Source of the DNA: CAYFZR01 sp046760505 [NCBI: Candidatus Hydrothermarchaeota archaeon]
Lineage (GTDB): Archaea > CAYFZR01
Direction: 5' to 3'
Assembly (NCBI GenBank): GCA_046760505.1
Contig: JBHIEG010000006.1
Span: forward strand, 20,924-84,923
DNA length: 64,000 nucleotides
Numbering within the stretch: position 1 is the first letter of the stretch; the number at the start of each line of letters is the position of its first letter. The position numbers were made by a program, and so were the translations under genes. Positions 52,642-61,677 of the stretch are shown in pieces. Below the pieces are notes generated by a model. It ran no database searches, had not been told where the DNA came from, and worked only from the letters and a program-made list of their open reading frames with translations.

Positions 52642-54735
52642 ATGGATGAAGTTAGAAAGACGGGAATCGATATTTTAGGTGATGTCCCTTGGGGTACGCA
52701 TTTCTGTCAATTTTATCTTACAAAAGAAGATTTAATCGACATTTTGGTACCTTATTTCAAAACAGGATTGGAAAACAATGAATTCTGCATGTGGATTACC
52801 TCAGAGCCTTTAACAGTTGAGGAAGCAAAAGAATCATTAAAAAAGGTTGTAAAGAATCTAGAGGACTATATTAAAAAAGGACAGATAGAGATACTCCATT
52901 CGAGTGAGTGGTACACCAAATCAGGAAAATTCGAGCCTGAAAAGGTCTTGCAAGGTTGGGTTGATAAAGAGAATCAGGCTTTGAAAAAAGGATTTGATGG
53001 TCTGCGCCTTACGGGTAATACTTTTTGGCTTGAGAAAGAAGATTGGAAGGGTTTCACTGAGTATGAGTCGCTTGTAAACAATGTCATCGGCAAACATAAA
53101 ATGATTGCCATTTGTTCCTATTCTCTTGATAAGTGTGGGGCATCCGAAGTAATTGACGTGGTGAACAATCATCAATTTGCTCTCATTAAACGAGAGGGTA
53201 AGTGGGAACTTATTGAAAGCTCCGAACGTAAGAGAGCATGGGAAATGCTTCGAGAAACCGAAGAACGCTATAGAGAGCTTGTGGAACTCTGTCCTGATCC
53301 AATTGGCGTTCATAGCGAAGGGAAGCTCGTCTTTATAAACACCGCCGGGGCAAAACTTCTTGGAGCATCGAGTCCAGAGGAACTCATTGGAAAATCAATA
53401 ATGGATACCGTGCACCCGGATTATCGCAAAATCGTTAAGGAAAGAGTTCAAAAGATGATAGAAGAAGGAAAGAGAGTCCCATTAATCGAGGAAAAGTTCT
53501 TAAGGTTAGATGGTACTGAAGTAGATGTGGAAACCACCGCGATCCCTATCTCATATAAGGGCAAGCCAGCTGTCTTGGTTATCTCAAGAGACATTACAGA
53601 GCGAAAGCGGGTAGAGAAAGAACTTAAAAAACAGAAAGAATTCCTCGAATCGATATTCGACGCTGTTACCGATCACCTCACGGTAATCGATAGGAATTTC
53701 AAGATAGTCGCCATGAATAAGAGTCATGCCGCAAGTTTTAATAAAAAACCTGAAGATTTCATAGGAAAGTATTGCTATGAGGAGTTTCATGGAATTAAAC
53801 AAGTCTGTGAAGATTGTGTGGCAAAAGAATCTTTTGAAACTGGAAATCCATCCTATGGACTAAAATCTGGAATCAGAAAAGATGGCTCACGATACTGGGT
53901 TGAAATCAATACATTTCCAGTAAAAGATGAGAATGGACAAGTTAATTCAGTAATAGAATACGTTAAAGACATTACAGAAAAGAAAAAGGTTGAGGAAGAG
54001 CTAAAAGAATCCTATGAAAAATTACAGGTTGCCTACGATGAATTAAAAGAATTGGATAGGATTAAATCAGACTTCATTAATATTGCTTCTCATGAACTTA
54101 GATCTCCTCTATCTGCTATAATGGGATATCTAACTCTTATGGAAACCAAAACAGAACTCGACGAGAAACAAAAGCATTATTTAGATATTATATTTAGAAA
54201 TGCAAGTCTCTTGAACGAATTAATTTACAAGATACTGGAACTCTCACTCATAGAATCCGGGAAGATTGAACTTTTTAAAAGGAAATCATCAATTCTAAAG
54301 ATAACAAAGGAAATCATTGAGGACCTAGAAATAAAAGCCAAAGAAAAAGAACAGGAGATTACTCTAGAATTTTCAGAAAAAGTACCCATGATAAAAATCG
54401 ATAGAGAAAGAATAAAAGAGGTTTTGACCAATCTGATATCAAATGCCATTAAATTTACACCAGAAGGAGGAAAAATTAAAGTAAATATAGAAAATAGGAA
54501 AGAAGATGTACTCGTATCTGTAAGCGACAACGGACCAGGAATTTCGGAAGAGGACCAGAAAAGGATCTTCGATCGTTTCTATAAGGTCGAGAGCTCTCTT
54601 ACAAGAAGTGTAGAGGGCACAGGTCTTGGACTGTCGATCGCAAAAGGATTGGTAGAACTGCATGGAGGAAAAATCTGGGTTGAGAGCGAACTGGGAAAAG
54701 GAAGCACCTTTTACTTTACCATACCAAAAACATAA
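52642..54735 (+). CDS. MEDS-PAS-PAS histidine kinase
   Basis: A 697-residue cytoplasmic sensor kinase. The N-terminal MEDS domain (residues about 10-180; DVPWGTHFCQFY) is itself a divergent KaiC-like fold reported in methanogen and methylotroph sensors. Two PAS domains follow (about 205-325 and 330-448, the second with Cys378, Cys389 and Cys392), then HisKA with His484 in ASHELRSPLSA and a HATPase with N box NLISNAIKF, G1 DNGPGIS and G2 GTGLGLS. No membrane helix is visible. The neighbouring receiver is the natural phosphoacceptor. The ligand is unknown; the Cys set could bind a metal or redox signal. Confidence 0.94.
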   Translation: MDEVRKTGIDILGDVPWGTHFCQFYLTKEDLIDILVPYFKTGLENNEFCMWITSEPLTVEEAKESLKKVVKNLEDYIKKGQIEILHSSEWYTKSGKFEPEKVLQGWVDKENQALKKGFDGLRLTGNTFWLEKEDWKGFTEYESLVNNVIGKHKMIAICSYSLDKCGASEVIDVVNNHQFALIKREGKWELIESSERKRAWEMLRETEERYRELVELCPDPIGVHSEGKLVFINTAGAKLLGASSPEELIGKSIMDTVHPDYRKIVKERVQKMIEEGKRVPLIEEKFLRLDGTEVDVETTAIPISYKGKPAVLVISRDITERKRVEKELKKQKEFLESIFDAVTDHLTVIDRNFKIVAMNKSHAASFNKKPEDFIGKYCYEEFHGIKQVCEDCVAKESFETGNPSYGLKSGIRKDGSRYWVEINTFPVKDENGQVNSVIEYVKDITEKKKVEEELKESYEKLQVAYDELKELDRIKSDFINIASHELRSPLSAIMGYLTLMETKTELDEKQKHYLDIIFRNASLLNELIYKILELSLIESGKIELFKRKSSILKITKEIIEDLEIKAKEKEQEITLEFSEKVPMIKIDRERIKEVLTNLISNAIKFTPEGGKIKVNIENRKEDVLVSVSDNGPGISEEDQKRIFDRFYKVESSLTRSVEGTGLGLSIAKGLVELHGGKIWVESELGKGSTFYFTIPKT

Positions 54736-54772
54736 TTTTGGTTTATAAGAGATCTACAGTTTCGAGAAAAGG

Positions 54773-54844
54773 TGCCCCGGCCGGGACTCGAACCCGAGTC
54801 GCAGGCTCCGCAGGCCTGCAGGATATCCACTACCCTACCGGGGC
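54773..54844 (-). tRNA. tRNA-Arg (GCG)
   Basis: A 72-base tRNA on the minus strand: acceptor GCCCCGG/CCGGGGC, discriminator A, anticodon arm CAGGC-CTGCGGA-GCCTG with anticodon GCG, T arm TCGGG-TTCGAGT-CCCGG. CCA is not encoded. Stems are GC-rich. A TATA-like GATATATT lies upstream near 54880-54890. Confidence 0.94.
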
Positions 54845-54939
54845 TCCACGATTTCAACATCAATTTTCTAAAGGTGAGAAAATATATCTCGAAAGAGAAT
54901 AAAAATCTTTTCTCTGTTACCTTAGGATTATTGTTTGTC

Positions 54940-55179
54940 TTAAAGGCTCAAAACAATACTTAAAGCCGCAAACGAGATCAAAATAATAATCCAGAAAATC
55001 TCTCTTAAATCCAGTCTTTCTCTGTAGTTATATTTATGATTACAATTGATTCTTATGAGCTCTTTAACCTCTTCCATGCTTTGAGGCTTTTTATTTTTGA
55101 TCAAAATCATGGTATGGCAATTAGAGCAATCCATTGTGCAGCTGCAAGACTTAAAGAAGCGGCAGTTCTTATTCATCAA
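54940..55179 (-). CDS. Small Cys-rich membrane-anchored protein
   Basis: A 79-residue protein. The N-terminus has CRFFKSCSCTMDCSNCH, five cysteines in 13 residues that could bind zinc or a cluster, followed by a charged middle and a C-terminal membrane helix (IFWIIILISFAALSIVL). The N-terminus would face the cytoplasm. Family unknown. It lies between tRNA-Arg and the PAC2 gene, with its own ATG. Confidence 0.5.
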   Translation of the reverse strand: MMNKNCRFFKSCSCTMDCSNCHTMILIKNKKPQSMEEVKELIRINCNHKYNYRERLDLREIFWIIILISFAALSIVLSL

Positions 55180-55230
55180 ATGAAGAAATGAATTGATTCG
55201 ATAAATACTTGTCCCTTTAATTATGGAAAA

Positions 55231-55941
55231 CTATATGTACATTCTTGAATCAATTTCCTGTTGTTGATCAGTTCTCATTTTAATTAGTTCTTTTATCTTC
55301 TGTTCTAAATTTTCTGCTTCTTCTAATAGTTTAGAAGCTTTTAGATCGACTTCATACGTTTTCTCTATGACTTCAATCGCAATGGCAGCAGCCTGTGGAT
55401 CTGGCCTTTCTTCAGCATAGGGTAACAAAGCTATGGCGGGAAAATCGTTTATTTCGCAATATGCAAGCAACGATGCAAGAGGTCCAACCACTTGCAGCCC
55501 AGGGTCGAGTATCGGTATGTTCAGATCTTTAAGCCTGTGGATCGCCTTAGACGTGGCAACTCCTTTTATTTTAACCTTAGCATCGGTCTGAAACTTTTTG
55601 TTCAATCCGCCTATGAGTACTCCTTCTTTAAGTTTATTCGCCCTTGCCCAGTTTGAGACCAGATTCATGGTCTCGTTCATTTCTACCGTAGTGCTGAAAG
55701 CCTCATTTACAACGATAACAAGGTTTTCGTGTTTGTATATCTCTGTAGGTAAAGAAAGTCTATCATTTTGAACAGTAACCACCGGAACCATCTCAGGATT
55801 CTCTATGTAACCTATCCTTCTCGCCTTCAATACATCTATCATATGCTTAACTGATATGTATCCGGTGAATCCTATGCCTTGGAAGCCGGATATGAGGATG
55901 CAATCTTTCAGATTCTCCTTCTCAATTATGTGTACCTTCAT
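55231..55941 (-). CDS. PAC2-family proteasome-assembly-chaperone homologue
   Basis: A 236-residue PAC2 domain protein (PF09754). Family features are ILISGFQGIGFTGYISVKHMI at the N-terminus, GVLIGGLN, and the PLASLLAYCEIND region, ending with a helix of about 40 residues. Archaeal PAC2 homologues are related to eukaryotic proteasome chaperones, but their role is not settled. It is 4 bases after pheS, so it is probably in the pheS operon. Confidence 0.88.
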   Translation of the reverse strand: MKVHIIEKENLKDCILISGFQGIGFTGYISVKHMIDVLKARRIGYIENPEMVPVVTVQNDRLSLPTEIYKHENLVIVVNEAFSTTVEMNETMNLVSNWARANKLKEGVLIGGLNKKFQTDAKVKIKGVATSKAIHRLKDLNIPILDPGLQVVGPLASLLAYCEINDFPAIALLPYAEERPDPQAAAIAIEVIEKTYEVDLKASKLLEEAENLEQKIKELIKMRTDQQQEIDSRMYI

Positions 55942-55945
55942 GTTT

Positions 55946-57439
55946 TCATCTCAGTGGTATTTTTTTCAGCCACTCTATATCTCCTCTGTAGAGAAGCCTT
56001 ATATCATCTATGTCTAACTTCATCATCGCAAGTCTCTCCAAACCAAGACCCCATGCAAGCACCGGATACTTTACTCCCAATGGATCCAGCAACTCCGGTC
56101 TAAATATTCCTGCCCCCCCTAATTCTACCCACTCGCCCTTCTCCTCATAGAAAACTTCAACTTCTAAAGAAGGCTCTGTATAAGGAAAGTACCCGGGTCT
56201 GATCCTTATTTGTTCAAATCCCATTGCCTTATAAAATTTTCTTAGAATTCCTAGTAGTTGCGCAAAATTAGAATTTTTATCCATTGCTATGCCTTCAACT
56301 TGGTGAAACTCAGGTAAATGCTTGTAAGTTATGTTTTCTCTCCTGAAGACCCTATCAACCGCGAACATCCTTACTGGAGGCTCTTTATGTTTATGGAGAT
56401 ACCTGACTGATAGAGAGGTATTATGGGTTCTTAGAAGTGTTTTGGATGCAATATCCTCTTTCCACTCACCGCCCCATCCAATCGACCCGGTCTTGCCACC
56501 ATGTTCATGGGCCTCCTTTACATTCTTAACTAAATCTTTTGGTAACTTTGCTCTTTCAGGACGTTTGAGATAGAATGTATCCTGCATTTCTCTAGCAGGA
56601 TGGTCTTGAGGTTGGAATAAAGCATCAAAGTTCCAAAAAGCGGACTCCACTAAAGGCCCTCTGACCTCGACGAAACCCATTAACAAGAAAATTTCGCGAA
56701 TCTCATCGATTAATCTTCTAAGTGGATGTTTTTTCCCTATTGATACCTTTGGTACGCTTGCTGTTATGTCATATCTTCTGAATTTAACTTCTTTCCATTT
56801 TCCAGAGGTTATTATTTCGCTAGTTAATTGAGTAACTTCTTCTTCTAAAGGTATGCCAAAAGAAATGAGTTCTTCACCTTTTTCTGTTAACTCTAGGATT
56901 CTCTCTTTTATTTCTATAACTTCTATTAAACCTCTCTTTTCCAGTTCCTTTATGAGTAATTTTTCTCCTTCATACGTTTTGCCATCTAATATTCCTCTTA
57001 AGATTTCCTCGTCTCTGCCTAACTTATCTTTAAATTTTTTTCCCTCTTCCGTAAGTTCAAGAAAAGCTTTTCCATCTCTTTTCTTTATTTCCCCCCATCC
57101 CTTCTTTCTTATCCAGCCTAAGCCGATTTTCAAATCCTCTTTATCAATGTGGATTTCAGATATAGGCTTTTCATCATATTTTAAGAGTTTTCTCTCTGGA
57201 AAACCTTCTTTTAGATATTTCTTTCCCTCTTCTTTTATATTTGCCTTAATTCTCTCTTTTTCATGTACTTTTATGAGATTTTTTCTCCTTAACCATTCTA
57301 TTGCTCTATTTATTGCAGTCTTGTCTAGATCTACTTTTTTACTTAACTCATCTGGGGTAGATTTTTTTAATCTGCCTAATTCAACCAGGACCTTTCTTTC
57401 AAATATGTGTAGTTCTGATATCCTTTCATCCAGGCTCAT
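55946..57439 (-). CDS. pheS: Phenylalanyl-tRNA synthetase alpha subunit
   Basis: A PheS of about 497 residues that charges tRNA-Phe together with PheT (not in this window). The N-terminal half (residues 1-200) has repeated winged-helix modules, as in archaeal and eukaryotic PheS, with LDKTAINRAIEWLRRK. The catalytic core has motif 2-like VFRRENITYKHLPEFHQVEG and motif 3 AWGLGLERLAML-type (seen as GLGLERLAM). I use the ATG at 57439, which overlaps the methyltransferase TGA as ATGA; the reading to 57445 is two residues longer. Confidence 0.95.
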   Translation of the reverse strand: MSLDERISELHIFERKVLVELGRLKKSTPDELSKKVDLDKTAINRAIEWLRRKNLIKVHEKERIKANIKEEGKKYLKEGFPERKLLKYDEKPISEIHIDKEDLKIGLGWIRKKGWGEIKKRDGKAFLELTEEGKKFKDKLGRDEEILRGILDGKTYEGEKLLIKELEKRGLIEVIEIKERILELTEKGEELISFGIPLEEEVTQLTSEIITSGKWKEVKFRRYDITASVPKVSIGKKHPLRRLIDEIREIFLLMGFVEVRGPLVESAFWNFDALFQPQDHPAREMQDTFYLKRPERAKLPKDLVKNVKEAHEHGGKTGSIGWGGEWKEDIASKTLLRTHNTSLSVRYLHKHKEPPVRMFAVDRVFRRENITYKHLPEFHQVEGIAMDKNSNFAQLLGILRKFYKAMGFEQIRIRPGYFPYTEPSLEVEVFYEEKGEWVELGGAGIFRPELLDPLGVKYPVLAWGLGLERLAMMKLDIDDIRLLYRGDIEWLKKIPLR

Positions 57440-58464
57440 AAACATTCCTTCTTAGCTAGTATTGTCCTCTCGTTTCTGGTGTTAGATTTAAGGAAGAGTA
57501 CATGCTCAACTTTCAATCCATTCTTGGTGAACATCTCGCTTACTTCCTTTACCGCTACATCAATGTTCTCTACGGGAAATTTATTGGTTCCTGGTACTAT
57601 GGCAAGTTTTGTTGTGTGGATGATCTTTCCACCGTCAACCAAGCAGCGTCTAAATTTAAGGGTGAGCGCTGCTGATTCTTTATGTAAGAGATTGACATCG
57701 TTGGTGACCATATCTAACTCTCCTACCTCATCTAAACTTAGATCTTCGGCTCTCTTTTGTAAAAATCTGACATTTGGTAATTTTGCTACACTTGGCTCCA
57801 ATGGCGCGCTGTCTACGGCTATAACCTCTTTTGCATACCTAGAGAGCACCTTCGTCCAGCCTCCAGGTGAAGCACCTATGTCCAATACTCTCTCTTTTGG
57901 TATCCAATCCCTATGCAATTCAAATACCTCTTCAAGTTTAAGCATTGCTCTGTTTAAGGGTCTTTCGCCATGCCTCTTTATCTTTCTACCTTTCTTATAG
58001 AAAATTTCTTCTTCCTTGCATACACTAACATATGCCTTATTCTGAATTATCTCAACGAATACAATCGAATTCGGCTCCAATAAATCCACTCTTGCGCCGG
58101 TAATGTCCTTAATTCTCTTGCCGACTTCTCTTTCCACATCTTCGCTTTTAAAACTGTGAGAACCCCTTCTTCTGCATCTCACCATAAAGCTCTTGTCTAT
58201 TAAACCGCTAGATTTTCTTGCAAGATCGTCAAACCATCTATTTACTTTACCGGGATATATGTTGAGAACGTAATCAATGGGAATGGCTCTAACCAAGAAT
58301 TTTGTATCGGATTCTTTTATCTTTTTTATCTTTTCTCTTGGATTCTTCGATTTTATGAGCAAGAGTCCCTTGAAGTAAGTTGTTTTTACTTCATCTTTGG
58401 TTATTTCCTCTAATTCTTCTATCGCTTCCTTCTCAAATCCTGAAATAACAGTCGCCACTATCAT
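57436..58464 (-). CDS. THUMP-FtsJ-type RNA methyltransferase
   Basis: A 342-residue SAM-dependent RNA methyltransferase. An N-terminal THUMP-like domain (residues about 1-150, with RCRRRGSHSFKSEDVEREVG) binds RNA. A Rossmann domain with DIGASPGGWTKVLSR (residues about 205-220), AVDSAPL and MVTNDVN follows. The FtsJ/RrmJ class usually makes 2'-O-methylations in rRNA or tRNA. It is upstream of pheS with a four-base overlap, which fits a translation role. The specific RNA target is not known. Confidence 0.88.
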   Translation of the reverse strand: MIVATVISGFEKEAIEELEEITKDEVKTTYFKGLLLIKSKNPREKIKKIKESDTKFLVRAIPIDYVLNIYPGKVNRWFDDLARKSSGLIDKSFMVRCRRRGSHSFKSEDVEREVGKRIKDITGARVDLLEPNSIVFVEIIQNKAYVSVCKEEEIFYKKGRKIKRHGERPLNRAMLKLEEVFELHRDWIPKERVLDIGASPGGWTKVLSRYAKEVIAVDSAPLEPSVAKLPNVRFLQKRAEDLSLDEVGELDMVTNDVNLLHKESAALTLKFRRCLVDGGKIIHTTKLAIVPGTNKFPVENIDVAVKEVSEMFTKNGLKVEHVLFLKSNTRNERTILAKKECL

Positions 58465-58476
58465 TTTTTCCTCTCT

Positions 58477-59568
58477 TTAATAATCTAGTCCATGAATGGG
58501 GAATACTTTTTCTTTTATCAATTTTACTCTCTCTTTTACCTCATCAAATAACCTTTTATCCTTATTTAATTCCACTTTATCGTGAAGAAGTTCGAACTTT
58601 TCTATTGATTCCTCTGGTAGGGCTTCTGAAATTCTCACAAACATAATGGACCAGCATCTCGCTACATTGTCAGGATTGTAACCTCCTCCCCCCAGTATCA
58701 CGTACCTTCCATCTGCTGTTTCGTGCGCTAGTTTATGCACGATCTCAGAGACTTCTTGATATGCCCTTGTTGTCAAGGATAAGCCTACAAGTGGATCCAA
58801 GTAATGGCCATCTACGCCAAATTGATGGATTAAGATCTCTGGATCGTAAGCCTTTATCAGGGGAGGAACAATTTCTTTAAAAGCATAGAGATATGCTTCG
58901 TCATAGGTATTAGATGGGAGGGGTATGTTTACCGAATATCCCCTTCCCTTTCCAATGCCAATTTCTTCTATACCTCCCGTACCAGGATAGAAGAAGGGTT
59001 CATACTTGTGGAGAGATATCTTCAGTACAGGCTCTTCATAAAGAATTTTCTGCGTGCCATCCGCATGATGCCCATCTATATCCACGATGGCTATCTTTCT
59101 CACATCGTATTTTCTCTCTATGTACTTCACCCCTATCACTACGTCGTTGAAGACGCAAAAACCGCCTGCAGAATCTTTATCTGCATGGTGAAAGCCCCCT
59201 CCTGGATTAAAGGCATGATTTACTTCCTCGTTCATTACGAGATCTATTGCAAGCAAAGAGGCTCCAGTTCTCAGACATGAAAGCTCAAAAATTCCCTTGT
59301 AGGCGGGAGTATCTCCATAATCTAAGAATCCTGTTCCTATTTTGCTCATTTTTCTAACAAAATCTATGTACTCCTTCGTGTGGACTAAAAGCAGATCTTC
59401 CTCTCTTGCATGCGTCGGAACATATACCCTCGCTTTATCGTTGAAAACACCAAGTTCTTTAAGAATATCATATGTTTTCTTGTATCTCTCAGTTATCTGG
59501 ATGGGTGGAGGGGTAAAACTTATCTCTCCATAACCCTCATGGTGAATGAAACCCACCCTTCCGCTCAA
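58477..59568 (-). CDS. Histone deacetylase-like lysine deacetylase (AcuC type)
   Basis: A 363-residue class I/AcuC-type zinc deacetylase. Zinc ligands are in DIDGHHADGTQ (Asp, His) and in FGVDGHYLDP (Asp). FNPGGGFHHADKDSAGGFCVFND carries the catalytic His pair, and GGGGYNPDNVARC is the C-terminal motif. In archaea such enzymes can deacetylate proteins such as Alba or acetyl-CoA synthetases, but the substrate here is unknown. It lies 12 bases upstream of the methyltransferase, same strand. An acyl-CoA ligase is found 2 kb away, a possible AcuC-type target (inference). Confidence 0.93.
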   Translation of the reverse strand: MSGRVGFIHHEGYGEISFTPPPIQITERYKKTYDILKELGVFNDKARVYVPTHAREEDLLLVHTKEYIDFVRKMSKIGTGFLDYGDTPAYKGIFELSCLRTGASLLAIDLVMNEEVNHAFNPGGGFHHADKDSAGGFCVFNDVVIGVKYIERKYDVRKIAIVDIDGHHADGTQKILYEEPVLKISLHKYEPFFYPGTGGIEEIGIGKGRGYSVNIPLPSNTYDEAYLYAFKEIVPPLIKAYDPEILIHQFGVDGHYLDPLVGLSLTTRAYQEVSEIVHKLAHETADGRYVILGGGGYNPDNVARCWSIMFVRISEALPEESIEKFELLHDKVELNKDKRLFDEVKERVKLIKEKVFPIHGLDY

Positions 59569-59572
59569 TCTA

Positions 59573-60502
59573 TCACTTTCCCATCTTTTTAAGTATCCTC
59601 TCCTTTGCCTCCTTAGCCTCCTTAGATTTAGGGTTTATCCCCAATGCTTTTTCATAACATTCAATTGCCTCTTCAAGCATGTTCATGCTCGTCAGAGTTG
59701 TTCCCCTGTTTATCCAGGCAAGATAATTGTTCGGGTCTATTTCTAGGATCCTATCGAATAATTCAATTGCCTCTTCATACTTACCTAACTTGGTGAGACA
59801 GAAACCTTTATTGCTTAGAGCCAATACATGATCAGGGCTCAATTCAAGTAATTGGTTGTAACATTTAACTGCCTCATCAAACCTGCCAAGCATTATCAGG
59901 CAAGCGCCTTTGTTGTTTAATGCTAGCTTAAAATTTGAATCAATCTCTAATGCCCTATCGAAGAATTCTATTGCATTCTCATACTCTCCGAGTTTAAAAA
60001 AGGACATCCCTCTTTCATATAGTTTATTTGCATCTATTCCTTTTTTTTCAACGTCTTCTACTTTTATTTCAAATACTAAGGTCACTCCTGCTAGTGGATG
60101 ATTGAAATCTACTTCGACAAAATCTTTCGAAATCGTAACTATTTGGGCCGGACCTTTCTCTGTATTAATGATCATACCCTCTATAGGCTCTATATCACTT
60201 TCCTCGAAAACTTCGAGGGGGATCTGCTGAATTAAGTCTGATCTTCTAATACCGTATCCTTCTTCTGGAGGAACTAAGATTCTTTTTTCCTCTCCTTTCT
60301 CCATTCCCACCAATGCCTTCTCAACTCCTTCAATTACCTGAGCCATGCCGATTTCTACCGTGATAGGCGTGTAATCTCTATCCGAATCATAGATTTTCGC
60401 GAATCTTGCAACTTCTTCGTATGATGTGTCGACTATCTCCCCTGAAATCAACATGGCGGTGTAGTTTATCTTCGCGATGTCTCCGATTTGTATTTTCTCC
60501 AT
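59573..60502 (-). CDS. FKBP-type peptidyl-prolyl isomerase fused to TPR repeats
   Basis: A 309-residue fusion. Residues 1-155 form a SlyD-like FKBP with the IF insertion: GDIAKINYTAM, the VIEGVEKALVGM strand-helix and the long flap with GYGIRRSDLIQQIP. Residues about 160-305 hold four TPR repeats of 34 residues (starting ANKLYERGMSFFKLG; repeats at about 160, 194, 228 and 262). The TPR part probably docks a partner such as a chaperone. No signal peptide is seen, so it is cytoplasmic. The gene ends 4 bases before the deacetylase. Confidence 0.92.
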   Translation of the reverse strand: MEKIQIGDIAKINYTAMLISGEIVDTSYEEVARFAKIYDSDRDYTPITVEIGMAQVIEGVEKALVGMEKGEEKRILVPPEEGYGIRRSDLIQQIPLEVFEESDIEPIEGMIINTEKGPAQIVTISKDFVEVDFNHPLAGVTLVFEIKVEDVEKKGIDANKLYERGMSFFKLGEYENAIEFFDRALEIDSNFKLALNNKGACLIMLGRFDEAVKCYNQLLELSPDHVLALSNKGFCLTKLGKYEEAIELFDRILEIDPNNYLAWINRGTTLTSMNMLEEAIECYEKALGINPKSKEAKEAKERILKKMGK

Positions 60503-60610
60503 TTTCTCACCAACCTCTCTGACGCTAGATTTTAAGTAAATCTATGCCAGAATCGTTTTGAGATAATAGGAGGATAACCCTTTATATAAGTCTTTAATGA
60601 TGTAGGGAAT

Positions 60611-61663
60611 ATGGAGGTAAAATTCGGGATTCAGTTGCCTCTACATCCAATGGATCTTATTTTCGAGACTGCAGTATATGCCGAGAAAAATTATTTTGAT
60701 TCAGTCTGGACTCCAGATCATCTAGTAGGAATAGGAATCAGAAGATGGGACTGCTTTGAGGCATGGAGCGTACTGAGCGCACTCGCATTAAAAACGAAAA
60801 GAGTAACACTGGGAACCTGTGTAAGTGATCCACACAGAAAACATCCAGCAGTTCTAGCCCAAAACCTAATGACCTTAGATGTTTTATCCAAGGGAAGAGC
60901 ATGTTTAGGAATGGGAGCAGGAGAGGCCATGAATCTAGATCCATACGGAATAAACTGGGAAAAACCAGTTTCTAAGATGCGAGAGGCGATTGAAATTATA
61001 AAGATGCTACTAACTCAAGATAGCGTAAACTACGATGGAAAATTTTTCAGACTTGAAAAAGCCTTCATAGAGCCTAAACCTATAAAAAAACCCCATCCAC
61101 CCATATGGATTGCAGGAAATTCCGAGAAAACCATGAAACTAACCGCGGAAGTAGGTGATGGGTGGGTACCTACTGCGAGGCTTCCTGAAGACTATAAGAA
61201 AAACCTAAAAAAGATAAGGAAATGGGCGAAGGAAAAGGGGAGAGACCCTTCTCAGATTGAGCCGGGAATATTTCTCTATACAGTAGTTGCTGAAGAATAC
61301 GAAGAAGCCAGGAAACTTCTAGAACTTCCGGCAAAAATGTTAATGATTCTTTCCCCATTTAGAGAAGAAAGATTGAGAGAGTTTGGCGTTAATTTAGAAA
61401 AAATAAGCACACCAAACATGTTCGGCTTTGTTTTTAACAGGGAAAATGTCGAGAAGATGATTGAAGAGACGCAAGAAATACCTTTTAGTGCCGTAGAAAA
61501 ATATTTCGTATTCGGATCTCCAGAGGAATGTATATCCAGATTTGAAGAATATGTAAAAGCAGGAGTAAGACACTTCTTTCTGACTTTGCTGATTTCTCGA
61601 GAAGAATACAGGGATATGCTTGAACTTTGCGCGAAAAAGGTGGTTTCTTACTTCAAATATTAA
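60611..61663 (+). CDS. LLM-class F420-dependent oxidoreductase
   Basis: A 350-residue luciferase-like TIM-barrel protein. Typical features are DSVWTPDHLVG, the TLGTCVSDPHRKHPA segment with the F420-binding cis-peptide region, GRACLGMGAGEAMNLDPYGI and PPIWIAGNSEKTMKL. The family includes Mer, F420-dependent alcohol and glucose-6-phosphate dehydrogenases. The sequence is too far from Mer to be sure it is methylene-H4MPT reductase, although that step would fit a Wood-Ljungdahl organism. It is convergent with the acyl-CoA ligase. The start ATG follows GTAGGG. Confidence 0.85.
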   Translation: MEVKFGIQLPLHPMDLIFETAVYAEKNYFDSVWTPDHLVGIGIRRWDCFEAWSVLSALALKTKRVTLGTCVSDPHRKHPAVLAQNLMTLDVLSKGRACLGMGAGEAMNLDPYGINWEKPVSKMREAIEIIKMLLTQDSVNYDGKFFRLEKAFIEPKPIKKPHPPIWIAGNSEKTMKLTAEVGDGWVPTARLPEDYKKNLKKIRKWAKEKGRDPSQIEPGIFLYTVVAEEYEEARKLLELPAKMLMILSPFREERLREFGVNLEKISTPNMFGFVFNRENVEKMIEETQEIPFSAVEKYFVFGSPEECISRFEEYVKAGVRHFFLTLLISREEYRDMLELCAKKVVSYFKY

Positions 61664-61677
61664 AAATATGAGAAAGA

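Noticed and set aside
54772-54963. 63-residue ORF over the tRNA-Arg gene
   Set aside because: It reads through the tRNA; the first part is just the tRNA sequence in translation.
60611-61663. Assignment as Mer (methylene-H4MPT reductase)
   Set aside because: The sequence fits the wider F420-dependent LLM class and lacks the close N-terminal similarity to Mer that I would expect, so only the class is called.
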